Assembly (NCBI GenBank): GCA_946618265.1
Contig: CAMOLA010000007.1
Span: 1-49,410, forward strand
Direction of reading: 5' to 3'
DNA from: an uncultured Eggerthellaceae bacterium
GTDB lineage: Bacteria > Actinomycetota > Coriobacteriia > Coriobacteriales > Eggerthellaceae
Length of the DNA stretch: 49,410 nt
Below the pieces are notes generated by a model that made no database searches, was not told the origin of the DNA, and saw nothing but the letters and a program-made list of their open reading frames with translations. Of the stretch, positions 37,587 through 46,477 are shown piece after piece; position 1 is the stretch's first letter, and every line of letters starts with the position of its first letter. Both the position numbers and the translations under genes were made by a program.

Positions 37587-40500
37587 TTATCCCTCGATCA
37601 GGCTCTCGAGCGTCTCGAACAGGGAGTCGGGATGCACGGGCTTGCTGAGGTGGGCGTTGAGTCCCGCCTGCAGGCTGCGCTGTACGTCCTCGTCGAAGGC
37701 GTTGGCGGTGAGCGCGATGATGGGGATGGCCTTCGCGTCCGCGCGGTCGAGCGAGCGAATCGTGCGCGTGGCTTCCAAACCGTCCATTTCGGGCATGCGC
37801 ATGTCCATGAGGATGGCGTCGTAGTAGCCCGCGGGCTGCTCGGAGAACTTTTCGACGGCGATGCGCCCGTTTTCTGCAAGCTCGGTCGTAATGCCGCGCA
37901 TTTCCAGGATCATGATGATGATCTCGGCGTTGATTTGCATGTCTTCGGCCAGAAGCACCCGCTTGCCCGCCAAATCGACGCTGCCCGGGCTCTTGGCGGT
38001 GATGTTCTTGCGCTGTACGGCCTCGTGGAATTCCTCCATCACGGCACCTGCGAACAGTGGCTTGGCGATGAAGCTGTCGACGCCCGCCTGCAGCGCCTCT
38101 TCCAGGATGTCGTCCCAGCGATACGCTGTCAGGATGATGATGGCCGATTCGTTGCCGATGACCTCGCGAATCCTGCGGGTGGTCTCGACGCCGTCCATCT
38201 CGGGCATCTTCCAGTCGACAAGGATCAGGTTGTACGGATCGCGGCGGGCGTGGCGCACGCTCACCATGTCTATCGCCTCGGGCCCCGACATGGCGACTTC
38301 GGCTGCGATTCCGGCCTTTTCCAGCACGAGCTTGGCGTGTTCGCAGGCGACTGGATCGTCATCGATGATGAGAACGCTCATCTCGTGGGGCTGGATATCG
38401 ACTACGCTGCTTTCCGCTTCGCTCTTGTCGGCGTCAGTCAGCGTAACGGTGACGGTGAACGTCGTGCCGACTCCCTTTTCGCTCTCGACGTCGATGCGAC
38501 CGTTCATCATCTCGACGATGTTTTTGGTGATGGCCAGGCCGAGGCCCGAGCTGCCGTACTTGTTGGTGGTCGAGGAATCCTCCTGGCTGAAGGCGTCGAA
38601 GATGCGCGGCAGGTATTCCTTGCTCATGCCGATGCCGGTGTCGGATATCTTGAACTGGATCGTCGATTTGCCGTCGAACTGCGCGGTGCGCTCGACGGTC
38701 AGCTCGACCTTGCCGCCGACGGGGGTGAACTTGACCGCGTTGCCCAGTATGTTTATGAGCACCTGGCGCAACTTCATGCCGTCGCCGATGTAGAAATCGT
38801 CCACGTGGCCGTTGATGTGGCAGTGGTAGGCGAGTCCCTTGTCGTTGCATTGGCCGCTGAACATCGTGTTGACTGCTTCGAGCAGCTTCGGGAACGAGAA
38901 TTCCTGGTTCTTGATGGTCATGCGGCCCGATTCGATGCGCGACATGTCCAAGATGTCGTTGATCAGGTTGAGCAGATGTTCGGCCGAATCGCCGATCTTC
39001 TCGAGGTATTCCTTGGTTTTCTCGGGTGTGTCCGGATCGTTGAGCGCGATGTTGTCCAGGCCGATGATGGCGTTCATGGGCGTGCGGATTTCGTGGCTCA
39101 TGCTGGACAGGAATGCGGTCTTGGCCTTGTTGGCCTCTTCTGCAGCGGTGAGCGCGGTGCTGAGAGCCTCGTTCTGGCTGAGCGTGTGACGGGTTTCGGC
39201 GTCGACGTCGGTGAAGCAGGCGCCCACGTTGTGAACGGCGGAGCCATCGGGGTCGCCCGGCTGGCGCACGCCCGCGAACCGGAGCATCTCGTATGATTCG
39301 CGCCCGTGGCGGAACACCGTGTAGCGATACGAGACGATCGGCTCGTCTTGTAGCTTCGCCAGCACGTTTTGGGGCTGCACGAATTCGAGGAAATCGTCGC
39401 GGTACGCATCGGTGACGTAGCGGTTGCCGTATGCGGTCGCGGAAGCGAGATAGGGGAAGTGCTCACCGGCGGCGAGGCCGTCGTCGAGGTCGCCGTGCGC
39501 CTGGTAGCACACGCCTTCGTCCTTGTCGAGATCGAGGTAGTAGACGCTCCAGTAGTCCGACGCGAGAGCTGCGATCATCTTGGACTGCTGGTCTTGGCGT
39601 TCGCGTTGGGCGAGCAGTTGGTCTTGCAGTTCCAGCCTACGCTCGAGCTCTTCCTGCTTGACGCGGCTTGCGGCTTCGGACGTTTCCTTTTCCAGGCGCA
39701 GTTTCGTGTTCCTGCGGATTTGGCCGATGATAAGACCAAATAACGCGACGAGCGCGATGACGGTCGCGATGGACTGCACGATGCTCTTGGCGAGGATGCC
39801 GTCGGAAATGGTGCCGATGTTCTCGCTGATGACGCTTTCGCGGATAAGGTACGTCAGCAGCCAGTCCGTCCCCTCGATCGGCACATAGCTCAGCGTCTCC
39901 TGGATGCCGTTGTACGTAAAGGACGCTACGCCGCGGTTGCCTTCGGAGAAATCGCCGGCAATTTTCTCGTAGGAATACCCCTCGTTGTAGTCGGCATGCT
40001 GCAGCGCCTCGAGCAGGTTATCCTCGACCGCGAGGCCGCCGAGCACGGTGTTGCTCAGCGCGATGCCATCGCTCGTGTAGATGTTGCAGAAGGTGGCATC
40101 TTCCGCTTCGGACTGCAAGGACACGCCTCGCAGCATCTCCTGCATGTCGATTTCCATGAAGCAAACGGTCAAAACCTTGCCGTCGAAGGGGATGTTGCCG
40201 GCCGGCACGGCGATGACGGCCTTTTTATCGGGCGTGTCGAGATTGAGGATCGAGATTTCGGGCTGCGAGAGGGTCTTGTAGTCGAATTGATAGTCATCGA
40301 TGTTGGTCTGGATTCCGCTTGATGTGTAGATAAGCCCGTCGGTGTCCACGAACGCGAACTTGTCAAGCTTGTAGAGTTCCTTGATTCTGCTTTGGTAGGC
40401 CTGAAGGTGCTCGATATCGCTCAGGTCTTCATCGGTCATGAGGCCGACGGCGACGTTGATGTCGGTGATGTTTGTCTGCAGGTTGTTGGCGACGACGCGC

Positions 40501-40676
40501 TCTCGGCGGCCGGCGAGCTCGTCCAGGTACAGCAGGCTGACCGAGTGGACGGCCTCTTCGGTGTCGGCCTTGGCGCTGCGGCCCATCCATATCGTTCCCA
40601 AAACCAAGATGATTGCGATGACGATTGCGCCGACAATCGCGATTCTTATGGTTCGGTTGTTGGTTTCGCTACTCAT
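37587..40676 (-). CDS. Hybrid sensor histidine kinase with two receiver domains
   Basis: A 1029-residue membrane kinase. Helix 1 at about 10-31 and helix 2 at about 298-318 bracket a dCACHE-like extracellular sensor. A coiled linker and a degenerate PAS-like region (about 370-500) follow, then HisKA with His528 (SHEIRTPMN), HATPase (about 630-745; NAVKFTP, DTGIGM, GSSGLGLAI), a receiver with Asp821 (LVDWKMPEMDG) and a second with DAILMDMRMPEMDG near residue 956. No Hpt domain is present, so phosphate must pass to a separate Hpt or to nothing. The ATG at 40676 follows GGGAAGGA. The stimulus is unknown. The long inverted repeat lies just upstream of this gene. Confidence 0.9.
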   Translation of the reverse strand: MSSETNNRTIRIAIVGAIVIAIILVLGTIWMGRSAKADTEEAVHSVSLLYLDELAGRRERVVANNLQTNITDINVAVGLMTDEDLSDIEHLQAYQSRIKELYKLDKFAFVDTDGLIYTSSGIQTNIDDYQFDYKTLSQPEISILNLDTPDKKAVIAVPAGNIPFDGKVLTVCFMEIDMQEMLRGVSLQSEAEDATFCNIYTSDGIALSNTVLGGLAVEDNLLEALQHADYNEGYSYEKIAGDFSEGNRGVASFTYNGIQETLSYVPIEGTDWLLTYLIRESVISENIGTISDGILAKSIVQSIATVIALVALFGLIIGQIRRNTKLRLEKETSEAASRVKQEELERRLELQDQLLAQRERQDQQSKMIAALASDYWSVYYLDLDKDEGVCYQAHGDLDDGLAAGEHFPYLASATAYGNRYVTDAYRDDFLEFVQPQNVLAKLQDEPIVSYRYTVFRHGRESYEMLRFAGVRQPGDPDGSAVHNVGACFTDVDAETRHTLSQNEALSTALTAAEEANKAKTAFLSSMSHEIRTPMNAIIGLDNIALNDPDTPEKTKEYLEKIGDSAEHLLNLINDILDMSRIESGRMTIKNQEFSFPKLLEAVNTMFSGQCNDKGLAYHCHINGHVDDFYIGDGMKLRQVLINILGNAVKFTPVGGKVELTVERTAQFDGKSTIQFKISDTGIGMSKEYLPRIFDAFSQEDSSTTNKYGSSGLGLAITKNIVEMMNGRIDVESEKGVGTTFTVTVTLTDADKSEAESSVVDIQPHEMSVLIIDDDPVACEHAKLVLEKAGIAAEVAMSGPEAIDMVSVRHARRDPYNLILVDWKMPEMDGVETTRRIREVIGNESAIIILTAYRWDDILEEALQAGVDSFIAKPLFAGAVMEEFHEAVQRKNITAKSPGSVDLAGKRVLLAEDMQINAEIIIMILEMRGITTELAENGRIAVEKFSEQPAGYYDAILMDMRMPEMDGLEATRTIRSLDRADAKAIPIIALTANAFDEDVQRSLQAGLNAHLSKPVHPDSLFETLESLIEG

Positions 40677-41147
40677 GCGCGGTAATCCTTCCCATCTTGA
40701 GCAGGCCGTTGCGAAGGTCGAAACGAGCTGCAAAAGACTCCATAGTTCATATTATGTGATTTGGGGAAACAATCAAATGCACAAGCGGCAATTTACGGCG
40801 CTCCGTTTCCTCTCGCGACTGCATTCCGCCGGCCGGCCGGGCGCCCTCCCGCAGGCCGGCTCGCTTGAATCCGCCTCCGATGCGCGCTAGCAGAAGGCGC
40901 TTGATGGAGGCGCGCGAGTGGCTCTCCCACATCATCTCCTCCTCGCCTCACCCGCGTTGCGCCTTCCTATGCGCGCGCATCTCCGGCGGCGCTCGCAAGG
41001 CCTGCGGGAGGGCGCCCGGCCGGCCGGCGGAATGCAGTCGCGAGAGGAAACGGAGCGCCGCAGTTTTGGCGGTCGCAATGTCGAAGCGGTTTGATACTAT
41101 ATAGATACCCGAAATAGAAAAGGGAAATGAAAGGGGTGTTTGCGAAC
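40677..41147. other. Divergent intergenic region carrying a long inverted repeat
   Basis: This lies between the hybrid kinase and a lipoprotein gene. More than half of it is the inverted-repeat element at 40796-41060; no coding frame in it looks real. Confidence 0.6.
40796..41060. repeat. 265-base inverted-repeat element with 62-base perfect arms
   Basis: 40796-40857 is the exact reverse complement of 40999-41060 (start CGGCGCTCCGTTTCC). The interior is also partly symmetrical: GATGCGCGC near 40879 against GCGCGCATC near 40974, and AGAAGGCGC against GCGCCTTCC. No target-site duplication is evident. It could be a non-autonomous mobile element or a very long RNA hairpin. Confidence 0.85.
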
Positions 41148-42050
41148 ATGGAGAGAGGGAAAAGTCGCATCTGGTTGATGGGGGCGTGCGCGGCTGCGTG
41201 CGCATTGGCGCTGTGCCTTGTCGGATGTGGTGGACAGGCGGCCTCGTCGTCTGCAGCCGCATCGTCTGCTTCGAGCGCGGCGACCGCGTCGAGCGAGGCG
41301 GCTGCTTCGAGCGCTGCGGCCGAATCGAGCGCGGCGGCCGAAGCCGCGTCATCGGAAGCTGCAGCTGATGAGGCTGGCACCATCGAGGGCGAAAGCGACG
41401 GCACCGACGACGTGGCCATCTCGGAGGAATTTGCCCAAGTGAACGACATCGCCAGGAACATTGCCGAAAACGGCGTCGCCGACGACAAGACGATCGACTT
41501 CAACGCCTTGCCGACGAGCGAAGACGACGAGATCTCGGGCGTGTTCAAGGACTTCGAGCTCGGCGCCGAAACCGATGGCGCCACGCGCGCGACTGCTGGC
41601 ACCACCTGGTTGAGCGCAGGCGGCATCGTGATGCCGATTCCCGGCACGTGGCGGGTTGCCAAGCGCACCGACGAGTTCCTGTTCGAGAACCAGTCTGGCA
41701 CGGTGGCGGGCCACCTGGCCTGGGTTGCCAAGAAGTCCGGAGCCAACTATGACTACGTTGCCATGGTCAAGGACATCCCCGCCGAGCTGAGCAAGCAGAC
41801 CGGCACGAGCGTTGTCATCATCGATTACGGCACCGTCAAGTCCGACCGCGGTACCCAGTGCGGTGCCTACATCGCGTATGCGGCGCAGAACAACGGGGTC
41901 GAATTGGTGTTCTACAGCGAGATAATCGGCAGCAAGTCGTACGTGAACCTCGTCGAATTCGCGGGCAAGACCAACGACTTCAAGAATGAGATCAGCAACA
42001 TGGAGAAGGCTACCGAAGCCATCAAGTTCCATTCTTACGAAATCGTGTAA
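41148..42050 (+). CDS. Ala/Ser-rich lipoprotein
   Basis: A 300-residue secreted lipoprotein. MERGKSRIWLMGACAAACALALCLVGCGG is a type II signal peptide with lipobox LVGC. A long Ala/Ser/Glu linker (to about residue 75) spans the wall, and from about 130 a globular domain follows (GGIVMPIPGTWRVAKRTDEFLF..NVVEF-like strands to KFHSYEIV). The domain is of the short beta-rich sort also found at the end of the Ser/Thr kinase at 44657, but I cannot name it. The ATG at 41127 is in frame and possible; 41148 is preferred for signal-peptide shape. A terminator follows. Confidence 0.8.
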   Translation: MERGKSRIWLMGACAAACALALCLVGCGGQAASSSAAASSASSAATASSEAAASSAAAESSAAAEAASSEAAADEAGTIEGESDGTDDVAISEEFAQVNDIARNIAENGVADDKTIDFNALPTSEDDEISGVFKDFELGAETDGATRATAGTTWLSAGGIVMPIPGTWRVAKRTDEFLFENQSGTVAGHLAWVAKKSGANYDYVAMVKDIPAELSKQTGTSVVIIDYGTVKSDRGTQCGAYIAYAAQNNGVELVFYSEIIGSKSYVNLVEFAGKTNDFKNEISNMEKATEAIKFHSYEIV

Positions 42051-42064
42051 CCAGCTTGACGCTG

Positions 42065-42096
42065 AAACGCCGGCACCAGTGCCGGCGTTTCTTTTT
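42065..42096 (+). terminator. Rho-independent terminator
   Basis: AAACGCCGGCA pairs exactly with 42080-42090 around CCAG, followed by C and five T, 15 bases after the lipoprotein stop. Confidence 0.9.
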
Positions 42097-42132
42097 GCAA
42101 TACATTACGTGCGGCGCGGCGGATATGCCCTC

Positions 42133-42171
42133 GATGGTTCGGCAGGCTTCCCTAAAGCCTGCCGAACCGTC
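42133..42171. repeat. 17-bp hairpin
   Basis: GATGGTTCGGCAGGCTT pairs with 42155-42171 (one mismatch) around CCCTA. There is no T-run. It lies between the terminator and the LysR promoter; the rest of 42051-42375 is accounted for by the terminator and promoter. Confidence 0.7.
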
Positions 42172-42306
42172 GTTCCGTCCGCGCCTGCACGCACCAGGTA
42201 AACGAGGTTTCTAACTAACACGAATATGATCTAGTGCTGTTACCCCCTCGGAAAGACAGTATGTCGTAAAACACGCTAATCCGTGCCGATTGTTTTGGCA
42301 TAAAGC

Positions 42307-42346
42307 ATTGCTCTTGAGCAATTTTATTATTCCAAAACGTTATAAT
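42307..42346 (+). promoter_or_regulatory. LysR gene promoter with overlapping palindrome
   Basis: TATAAT at 42341-42346 is a consensus -10. Just upstream ATTGCTC-TT-GAGCAAT (42307-42322) is a perfect interrupted palindrome with the T-N11-A form of LysR-type binding sites. Its position over the -35 zone suggests autorepression by the gene that follows. Confidence 0.55.
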
Positions 42347-42375
42347 GAGGGTGACTTTACGCGGGAAGGGGCTTC

Positions 42376-43359
42376 ATGCGTACAGAAATCCTTCAAGAGT
42401 TCCTCGTCTTCGCGCGGCACCTGAGCTTCAGCAGGGCCGCCGCAGAACTGCACATCACCCAGCCCAATCTGAGCAAGCACATGGCCGAACTCGAGCGCGA
42501 AATCGGCGTCGAGCTCATCGATCGCAAAACGCATGGCAAGAACCGGCCCGTGCTTTCGGAAGCGGGACGGTTCTTCGCCGACGAAATGGCGTATGTGCTG
42601 TCCGGCTATCAGGCGACGGTCAAGCGCTGCCAGCTGATCGGTCGGTCGGGCATGCGCGACATCCGCATCCAGGAGCTTTGGCAGAACAACGCGATGGTGA
42701 AACTGTACACGCTGGCCGGCGCGTATCAGAGCTCGCATCCCGAACGGGCGATTCGCTACGTGCGGCTTTCGGACAGGCAGCCCATTGACGCGTTGCGGGA
42801 AAACGAGTTCGATGTCGTGTTCGACGTGTGGTGCGGTTCGTACGAGCAGCATTGCAATGAGCTCGTCGAACAGGGCATAAAGGCCATTCCCTTGCTAACC
42901 GAATCCCCGTTGATCTGGTATCAGGAGGGCAACCGGTACCTCGAGGGGAGAGAGGTCGTGCGCCTGGAGGACCTGCTGGACATTCCCGTGATCATCACGC
43001 GTGGAAACAGTCTCGACTACGTGGTCGCATCATATGCCGACTATTGCGAGCGGCTCGGGCTCTCGCCGCGATTGAGGCACATGCAGCCGCCGGACAATTC
43101 GCCGACGGGGATGTTCATGAGCGATTTCCTGGACGGCGTGCTCATGACGACGCCTGCTATGGCGCAAGACCCGCGCCTGCGGTCGCGCCCGGACCTGAAG
43201 TATGCGGTCGTCGAGGACGAGCGCGTTGCGGTCGCGTTTCTTCTTGCCGTTCGCGCCGACGATCGCGATTCGGTTGCGTTCTCGAATTACGTGCGCGATC
43301 ATGCGAACGACGAGCGAATTATGCGCAATGCGCATGAAATGATATATATGAGTGAATAA
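42376..43359 (+). CDS. LysR-family transcriptional regulator
   Basis: A 327-residue regulator. The N-terminal winged helix covers about 3-62 (LQEFLVFARHLSFSRAAAELHITQPNLSKHMAELEREIGVELIDR), and a periplasmic-binding-type effector domain covers about 90-310. GGGAAGGGG precedes the ATG. It is flanked by ddh on the opposite strand after a palindrome pair. The target genes cannot be read directly; the palindrome in its own promoter suggests self-control. The effector is unknown. Confidence 0.9.
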   Translation: MRTEILQEFLVFARHLSFSRAAAELHITQPNLSKHMAELEREIGVELIDRKTHGKNRPVLSEAGRFFADEMAYVLSGYQATVKRCQLIGRSGMRDIRIQELWQNNAMVKLYTLAGAYQSSHPERAIRYVRLSDRQPIDALRENEFDVVFDVWCGSYEQHCNELVEQGIKAIPLLTESPLIWYQEGNRYLEGREVVRLEDLLDIPVIITRGNSLDYVVASYADYCERLGLSPRLRHMQPPDNSPTGMFMSDFLDGVLMTTPAMAQDPRLRSRPDLKYAVVEDERVAVAFLLAVRADDRDSVAFSNYVRDHANDERIMRNAHEMIYMSE

Positions 43360-43379
43360 ATATCAGAATAAATAAATGT

Positions 43380-43464
43380 GGGATTCCGTCGCGGACCGAA
43401 GGGGAGTCTCCCCAACGGTCAGTGACCGAAGGGGAGTCTCCCCTTCGGTCCGCGCCGGAATCCC
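43380..43464. repeat. Double G-rich palindrome between convergent genes
   Basis: Two GAGTCTC cores lie in tandem (centres 43407 and 43437). The outer 27 bases, beginning GGGATTCCGTCGCGG, pair with 43438-43464 with one mismatch, so the whole unit can fold as one long stem or as two. It lies between the ends of the LysR gene and ddh. Confidence 0.85.
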
Positions 43465-43488
43465 GTGCCTTTGCGTTCGGCGTTGTGC

Positions 43489-44472
43489 TTACAGCAAGTG
43501 GGCGCGCAGCTCGGCGCCGTCGAGGGGCGAGAGGTAAGCAGGCGGCACGTCGAAGACCGTGATCGCGCCGGATTTGCCCTCGGCTGCGAAGCGCGCGACG
43601 GCGCGCGCATAGGCCACGAGCACGCTCGACGTGAACTCGGGGTTGGAGTCGAGTTTAAGCGAATACTCGATCAGCATCTTGGAACCCGCTGCCGACTCGC
43701 CGCTGCGCAGCACGAAGCCGCCGTGGGGCATGGCGGAATGGTCGCGGTCGAGCTCTTCTTGCGAGATGAAGTGTACGGTGGTGTCGTAATCGTCGAAATA
43801 GTTGGGCATCGTGACGATTTGGCGCTCGACTTCGGCTGCGTCGGCGCCCTCCTCGAGCACGACGAAGCATTCGCGCAGGTGCTTCTGGCGCGTGGTCAGC
43901 TGCGGGTTGGACCCGGAGCGCACTTCCTCGAGCGCGGCTTCGACGGGGATGGTGTACTGCTTGGCGTCGGCAACGCCCTCGATGCGGCGCACCGCATCGG
44001 AATGGCCCTGGCTGATGCCCTTGCCCCAGAACGTGTAGTCGGCGCCTTGCGGCAAGAAGCAATTGCCCATCAGGCGATTGAGCGAGAACAGGCCCGGATC
44101 CCAGCCGCAGGAAATGAGTGCGGTCGTGCCAGCGGACTTGGCGGCTTCGTCGACGGCGGCGAAGTGCTCGGGAATCCTGGCGTGCGTGTCGAAGCTGTCG
44201 ATGACGTTGTACTTCGCTGCGAAGCGCGGCGTCTGCTCGGGCAGGTCAGTTGCGCTACCGCCGCACAGGATGAGGACGTCGATGGGCTCGTCGCCAGACT
44301 CGAGCGCCTCGGCGGGCTTTACCGGCACGCCCTCGGTTGCGATTTTGACGCTGGCCGGATCGCGGCGGGAGTAGACGGCCACGAGGTCGATGTCGTCGTT
44401 TTGGCGTACGGCCAGCTCGACGCCCTTGCCGAGGTTGCCGTATCCGAGAATTCCCAATCGTACGTTGCCCAT
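43489..44472 (-). CDS. ddh: meso-Diaminopimelate dehydrogenase
   Basis: A 327-residue NADPH-dependent enzyme that makes meso-diaminopimelate from tetrahydrodipicolinate in one step, for lysine and peptidoglycan. It shows the N-terminal Rossmann LGILGYGNLGKGVE, YSRRDP, the central SFDTHARIPEHFA, and ISCGWDPGLFSLNRL with FWGKGISQGHSDAVR, all hallmarks of Ddh; length fits. The ATG at 44472 has GAAAGGAAG upstream; the in-frame GTG at 44490 lies inside that leader. It appears to be a single-gene unit. Confidence 0.93.
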   Translation of the reverse strand: MGNVRLGILGYGNLGKGVELAVRQNDDIDLVAVYSRRDPASVKIATEGVPVKPAEALESGDEPIDVLILCGGSATDLPEQTPRFAAKYNVIDSFDTHARIPEHFAAVDEAAKSAGTTALISCGWDPGLFSLNRLMGNCFLPQGADYTFWGKGISQGHSDAVRRIEGVADAKQYTIPVEAALEEVRSGSNPQLTTRQKHLRECFVVLEEGADAAEVERQIVTMPNYFDDYDTTVHFISQEELDRDHSAMPHGGFVLRSGESAAGSKMLIEYSLKLDSNPEFTSSVLVAYARAVARFAAEGKSGAITVFDVPPAYLSPLDGAELRAHLL

Positions 44473-44622
44473 GTTCTTCCTTTCGTCCACGCGTTGAAAA
44501 CCGTACTGGTATGGGGGAATTATAGCCGTGCATCTGGCGCTTCCGTTGTACGCAACATTTTTTTAACGTCGAGATAATACTGCGCTCCGACAGGTGCCGG
44601 ATGGAGCGCACCCACGGCTCGG

Positions 44623-44650
44623 TTGGCTGCGCGGGTTTTTCGGGTACTAT
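44623..44650 (+). promoter_or_regulatory. Promoter placing the start site at or next to the kinase ATG
   Basis: TTGGCT, 16 bases, then TACTAT, which ends six bases before the ATG at 44657. A normal start site would fall at the ATG, giving a leaderless mRNA. No ribosome site is visible, which agrees. Confidence 0.5.
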
Positions 44651-44656
44651 GGTCGC

Positions 44657-46375
44657 ATGGGACAAGACGAGCTTTCAGAGTACTTGGAGTCGCTCGCGCG
44701 GGACGATTGCTACCGCGTGGACGCGCTGATGTCCGAATCGGCGCATGATCAGACGCAGCGGGTGTACTTCCTCGGCGCGAACGGCGCCGAGGTCGGTCCG
44801 TATGTCCGCAAGCTAATCCGCCGCGAATCGGGGCTCGGCAACGCGTACCGACGCATTTACGATGCTCAACGGTCGGGTCGTCGATTCAAGCACATACCGC
44901 ATGTGCTCGAATGCCATGAAGCCGGCGAGGATTTGGTGGCGGTCATGGAGCTCGTGCGGGGCGAGTCGCTCGCCGCGCTGATCGAGCGCATGGGGCCTTC
45001 GGCCGACTTGGCGTGCGCGGTGTTCCCGCCGCTGTGCGATGCCGTGGCTGAGCTGCATGGAGAATTCGACCCGCCTATCATCCACCGCGACCTCAAGCCT
45101 TCGAACGTCATCGTTTCGTGGCCGTCCGCTGCGGGCGAAGGTGGTGGCGGGGGCTCTCGATGCGACGTGACGCTCATAGACTTCGACATATCGCGAGTGA
45201 AGCGCGATGGGCCGGGTGCCGATACGGTTCGGTTCGGCACACCGGCGTTTGCCCCGCCCGAACAATTCGGGTTCGCGCAGACCACCGAGCGCAGTGACGT
45301 GCATGCTCTTGGCGCATTGCTGTTCTTCTGTTTGACGGGCGAGGCTCCCGACCAGGAAGTGCGCCAGCGCAATTGGGTCGATTCGCGCGTTCCCGAACCG
45401 ATGCGATGCGTAATTGCCCGGGCCGCTGCATTTGATCCCGACGACCGGTATGCCAGCGCGGCGGAGCTGAAGCAGGCGTTCCATGCAGCGGAAGGGCAAA
45501 TCGCCCGCAGTGTCGCTTCGAGCATGCGCGTGTCCGAGCGTGCCGAGGCCATGGCGCGCGTCGAAGCGGATTCGACGCAGACGGGAGGCGCGCCGTCCGA
45601 AAAGGCCCCCGAGGACGCGTCACGGAAAGACGCGCGGGGCAAGGCGCCGCTGGCTATCGTGGTCGGGGGCATCGCTTGCGTGGCCGTGGCGGCAGTCGTG
45701 GCCTTCGGTGTCTTGGGGCAGGGCGCGACTTCGACGGCTTCGCCCGCTGCGTCAGGACAATCGGTTTCGGCGCAGGCGAGCGTCGAAGGGGATTCGGATT
45801 CCGTTCTCTCGTCCGATGCGGCCAGCCTGGAACCGCTTTCCCAAGACGAGGCCGCCGAGGGCCTGCAGACGCCGGGCGTGCCGAAGGACGGTTTCGACCC
45901 CGCGACGAATTTCACGGTTTCGACTGCGGGCTTGGAGTTCGAGGTGCCCAGCTACTTCAAGATGGAGACGGGCGCCGACGATAACGGATCGTCTCTTTAC
46001 TATGCCGAAACCGGTTCCTCGGTTGCGATGATCTTGGTGAGGGAGAACCCGATCGATTTGCCGGCGACGCGGGATGATTTCGAGAAGGCGAAGGACGACT
46101 ATGTGTCGTCCATGATAGAGGCGGGCGGCGATATCTTGGGAGAGATCGTCAGCTCGACCGATTACGAGCTGGCCGGTCGGGCGGCGCGCGTGGTCACCAC
46201 GAGCGGCAAGACCACGAATGGATTGGTCGTCACGGCCAAGGAGGTCTTTTTCTTCGAAGAAGACCGCAACGTCGTGGGCGCGATCATGTTCGGGCAGACC
46301 AACAACGTGCAGTTCGACTACTCGCAAGATTTCGCCAAGGTGATCACGTCGGCTCGCGATGCGGGCACGCAATAG
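44657..46375 (+). CDS. Transmembrane Ser/Thr protein kinase
   Basis: A 572-residue PknB-like kinase with an outside domain. The kinase domain (about 25-285) has Lys52 (YVRKLI) at the ATP-binding position, HRDLKPSN with His143, and GTPAFAPPEQFG. There is no clear glycine loop, and the DFG motif reads DFD at 175-177. A charged linker, one helix at about 330-352, a Ser/Ala linker and an extracellular domain (about 430-570, LEFEVPSYFKMETG..) follow. The DFD change may alter metal handling but occurs in some active kinases. Substrates are unknown; the outside domain could sense wall state. A possible leaderless promoter precedes it. Confidence 0.88.
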   Translation: MGQDELSEYLESLARDDCYRVDALMSESAHDQTQRVYFLGANGAEVGPYVRKLIRRESGLGNAYRRIYDAQRSGRRFKHIPHVLECHEAGEDLVAVMELVRGESLAALIERMGPSADLACAVFPPLCDAVAELHGEFDPPIIHRDLKPSNVIVSWPSAAGEGGGGGSRCDVTLIDFDISRVKRDGPGADTVRFGTPAFAPPEQFGFAQTTERSDVHALGALLFFCLTGEAPDQEVRQRNWVDSRVPEPMRCVIARAAAFDPDDRYASAAELKQAFHAAEGQIARSVASSMRVSERAEAMARVEADSTQTGGAPSEKAPEDASRKDARGKAPLAIVVGGIACVAVAAVVAFGVLGQGATSTASPAASGQSVSAQASVEGDSDSVLSSDAASLEPLSQDEAAEGLQTPGVPKDGFDPATNFTVSTAGLEFEVPSYFKMETGADDNGSSLYYAETGSSVAMILVRENPIDLPATRDDFEKAKDDYVSSMIEAGGDILGEIVSSTDYELAGRAARVVTTSGKTTNGLVVTAKEVFFFEEDRNVVGAIMFGQTNNVQFDYSQDFAKVITSARDAGTQ

Positions 46376-46377
46376 GA

Positions 46378-46404
46378 TTCATTTGGGGACAGTCCCCAAA
46401 TGAA
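46378..46404. repeat. G-rich palindrome, GACAGTC type
   Basis: TTCATTTGGGGAC, a central A, then the exact complement; 13-base arms, three bases past the kinase stop. No T-run. Confidence 0.9.
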
Positions 46405-46477
46405 TGGTGGCTTGCGTAAACGCGTCCACAACAGTCGACCTTGCGAACAGCTGCGCCTGCGCAGCATGGATTCACGT

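Noticed and set aside
37344..39296. A 650-residue open frame opposite the hybrid kinase
   Set aside because: The sense strand encodes a complete histidine kinase with all motifs; the antisense product shows no domain.
43465..44577. A 370-residue open frame opposite ddh
   Set aside because: The ddh product is unmistakable; the antisense frame starts inside a palindrome region and has no homology signs.
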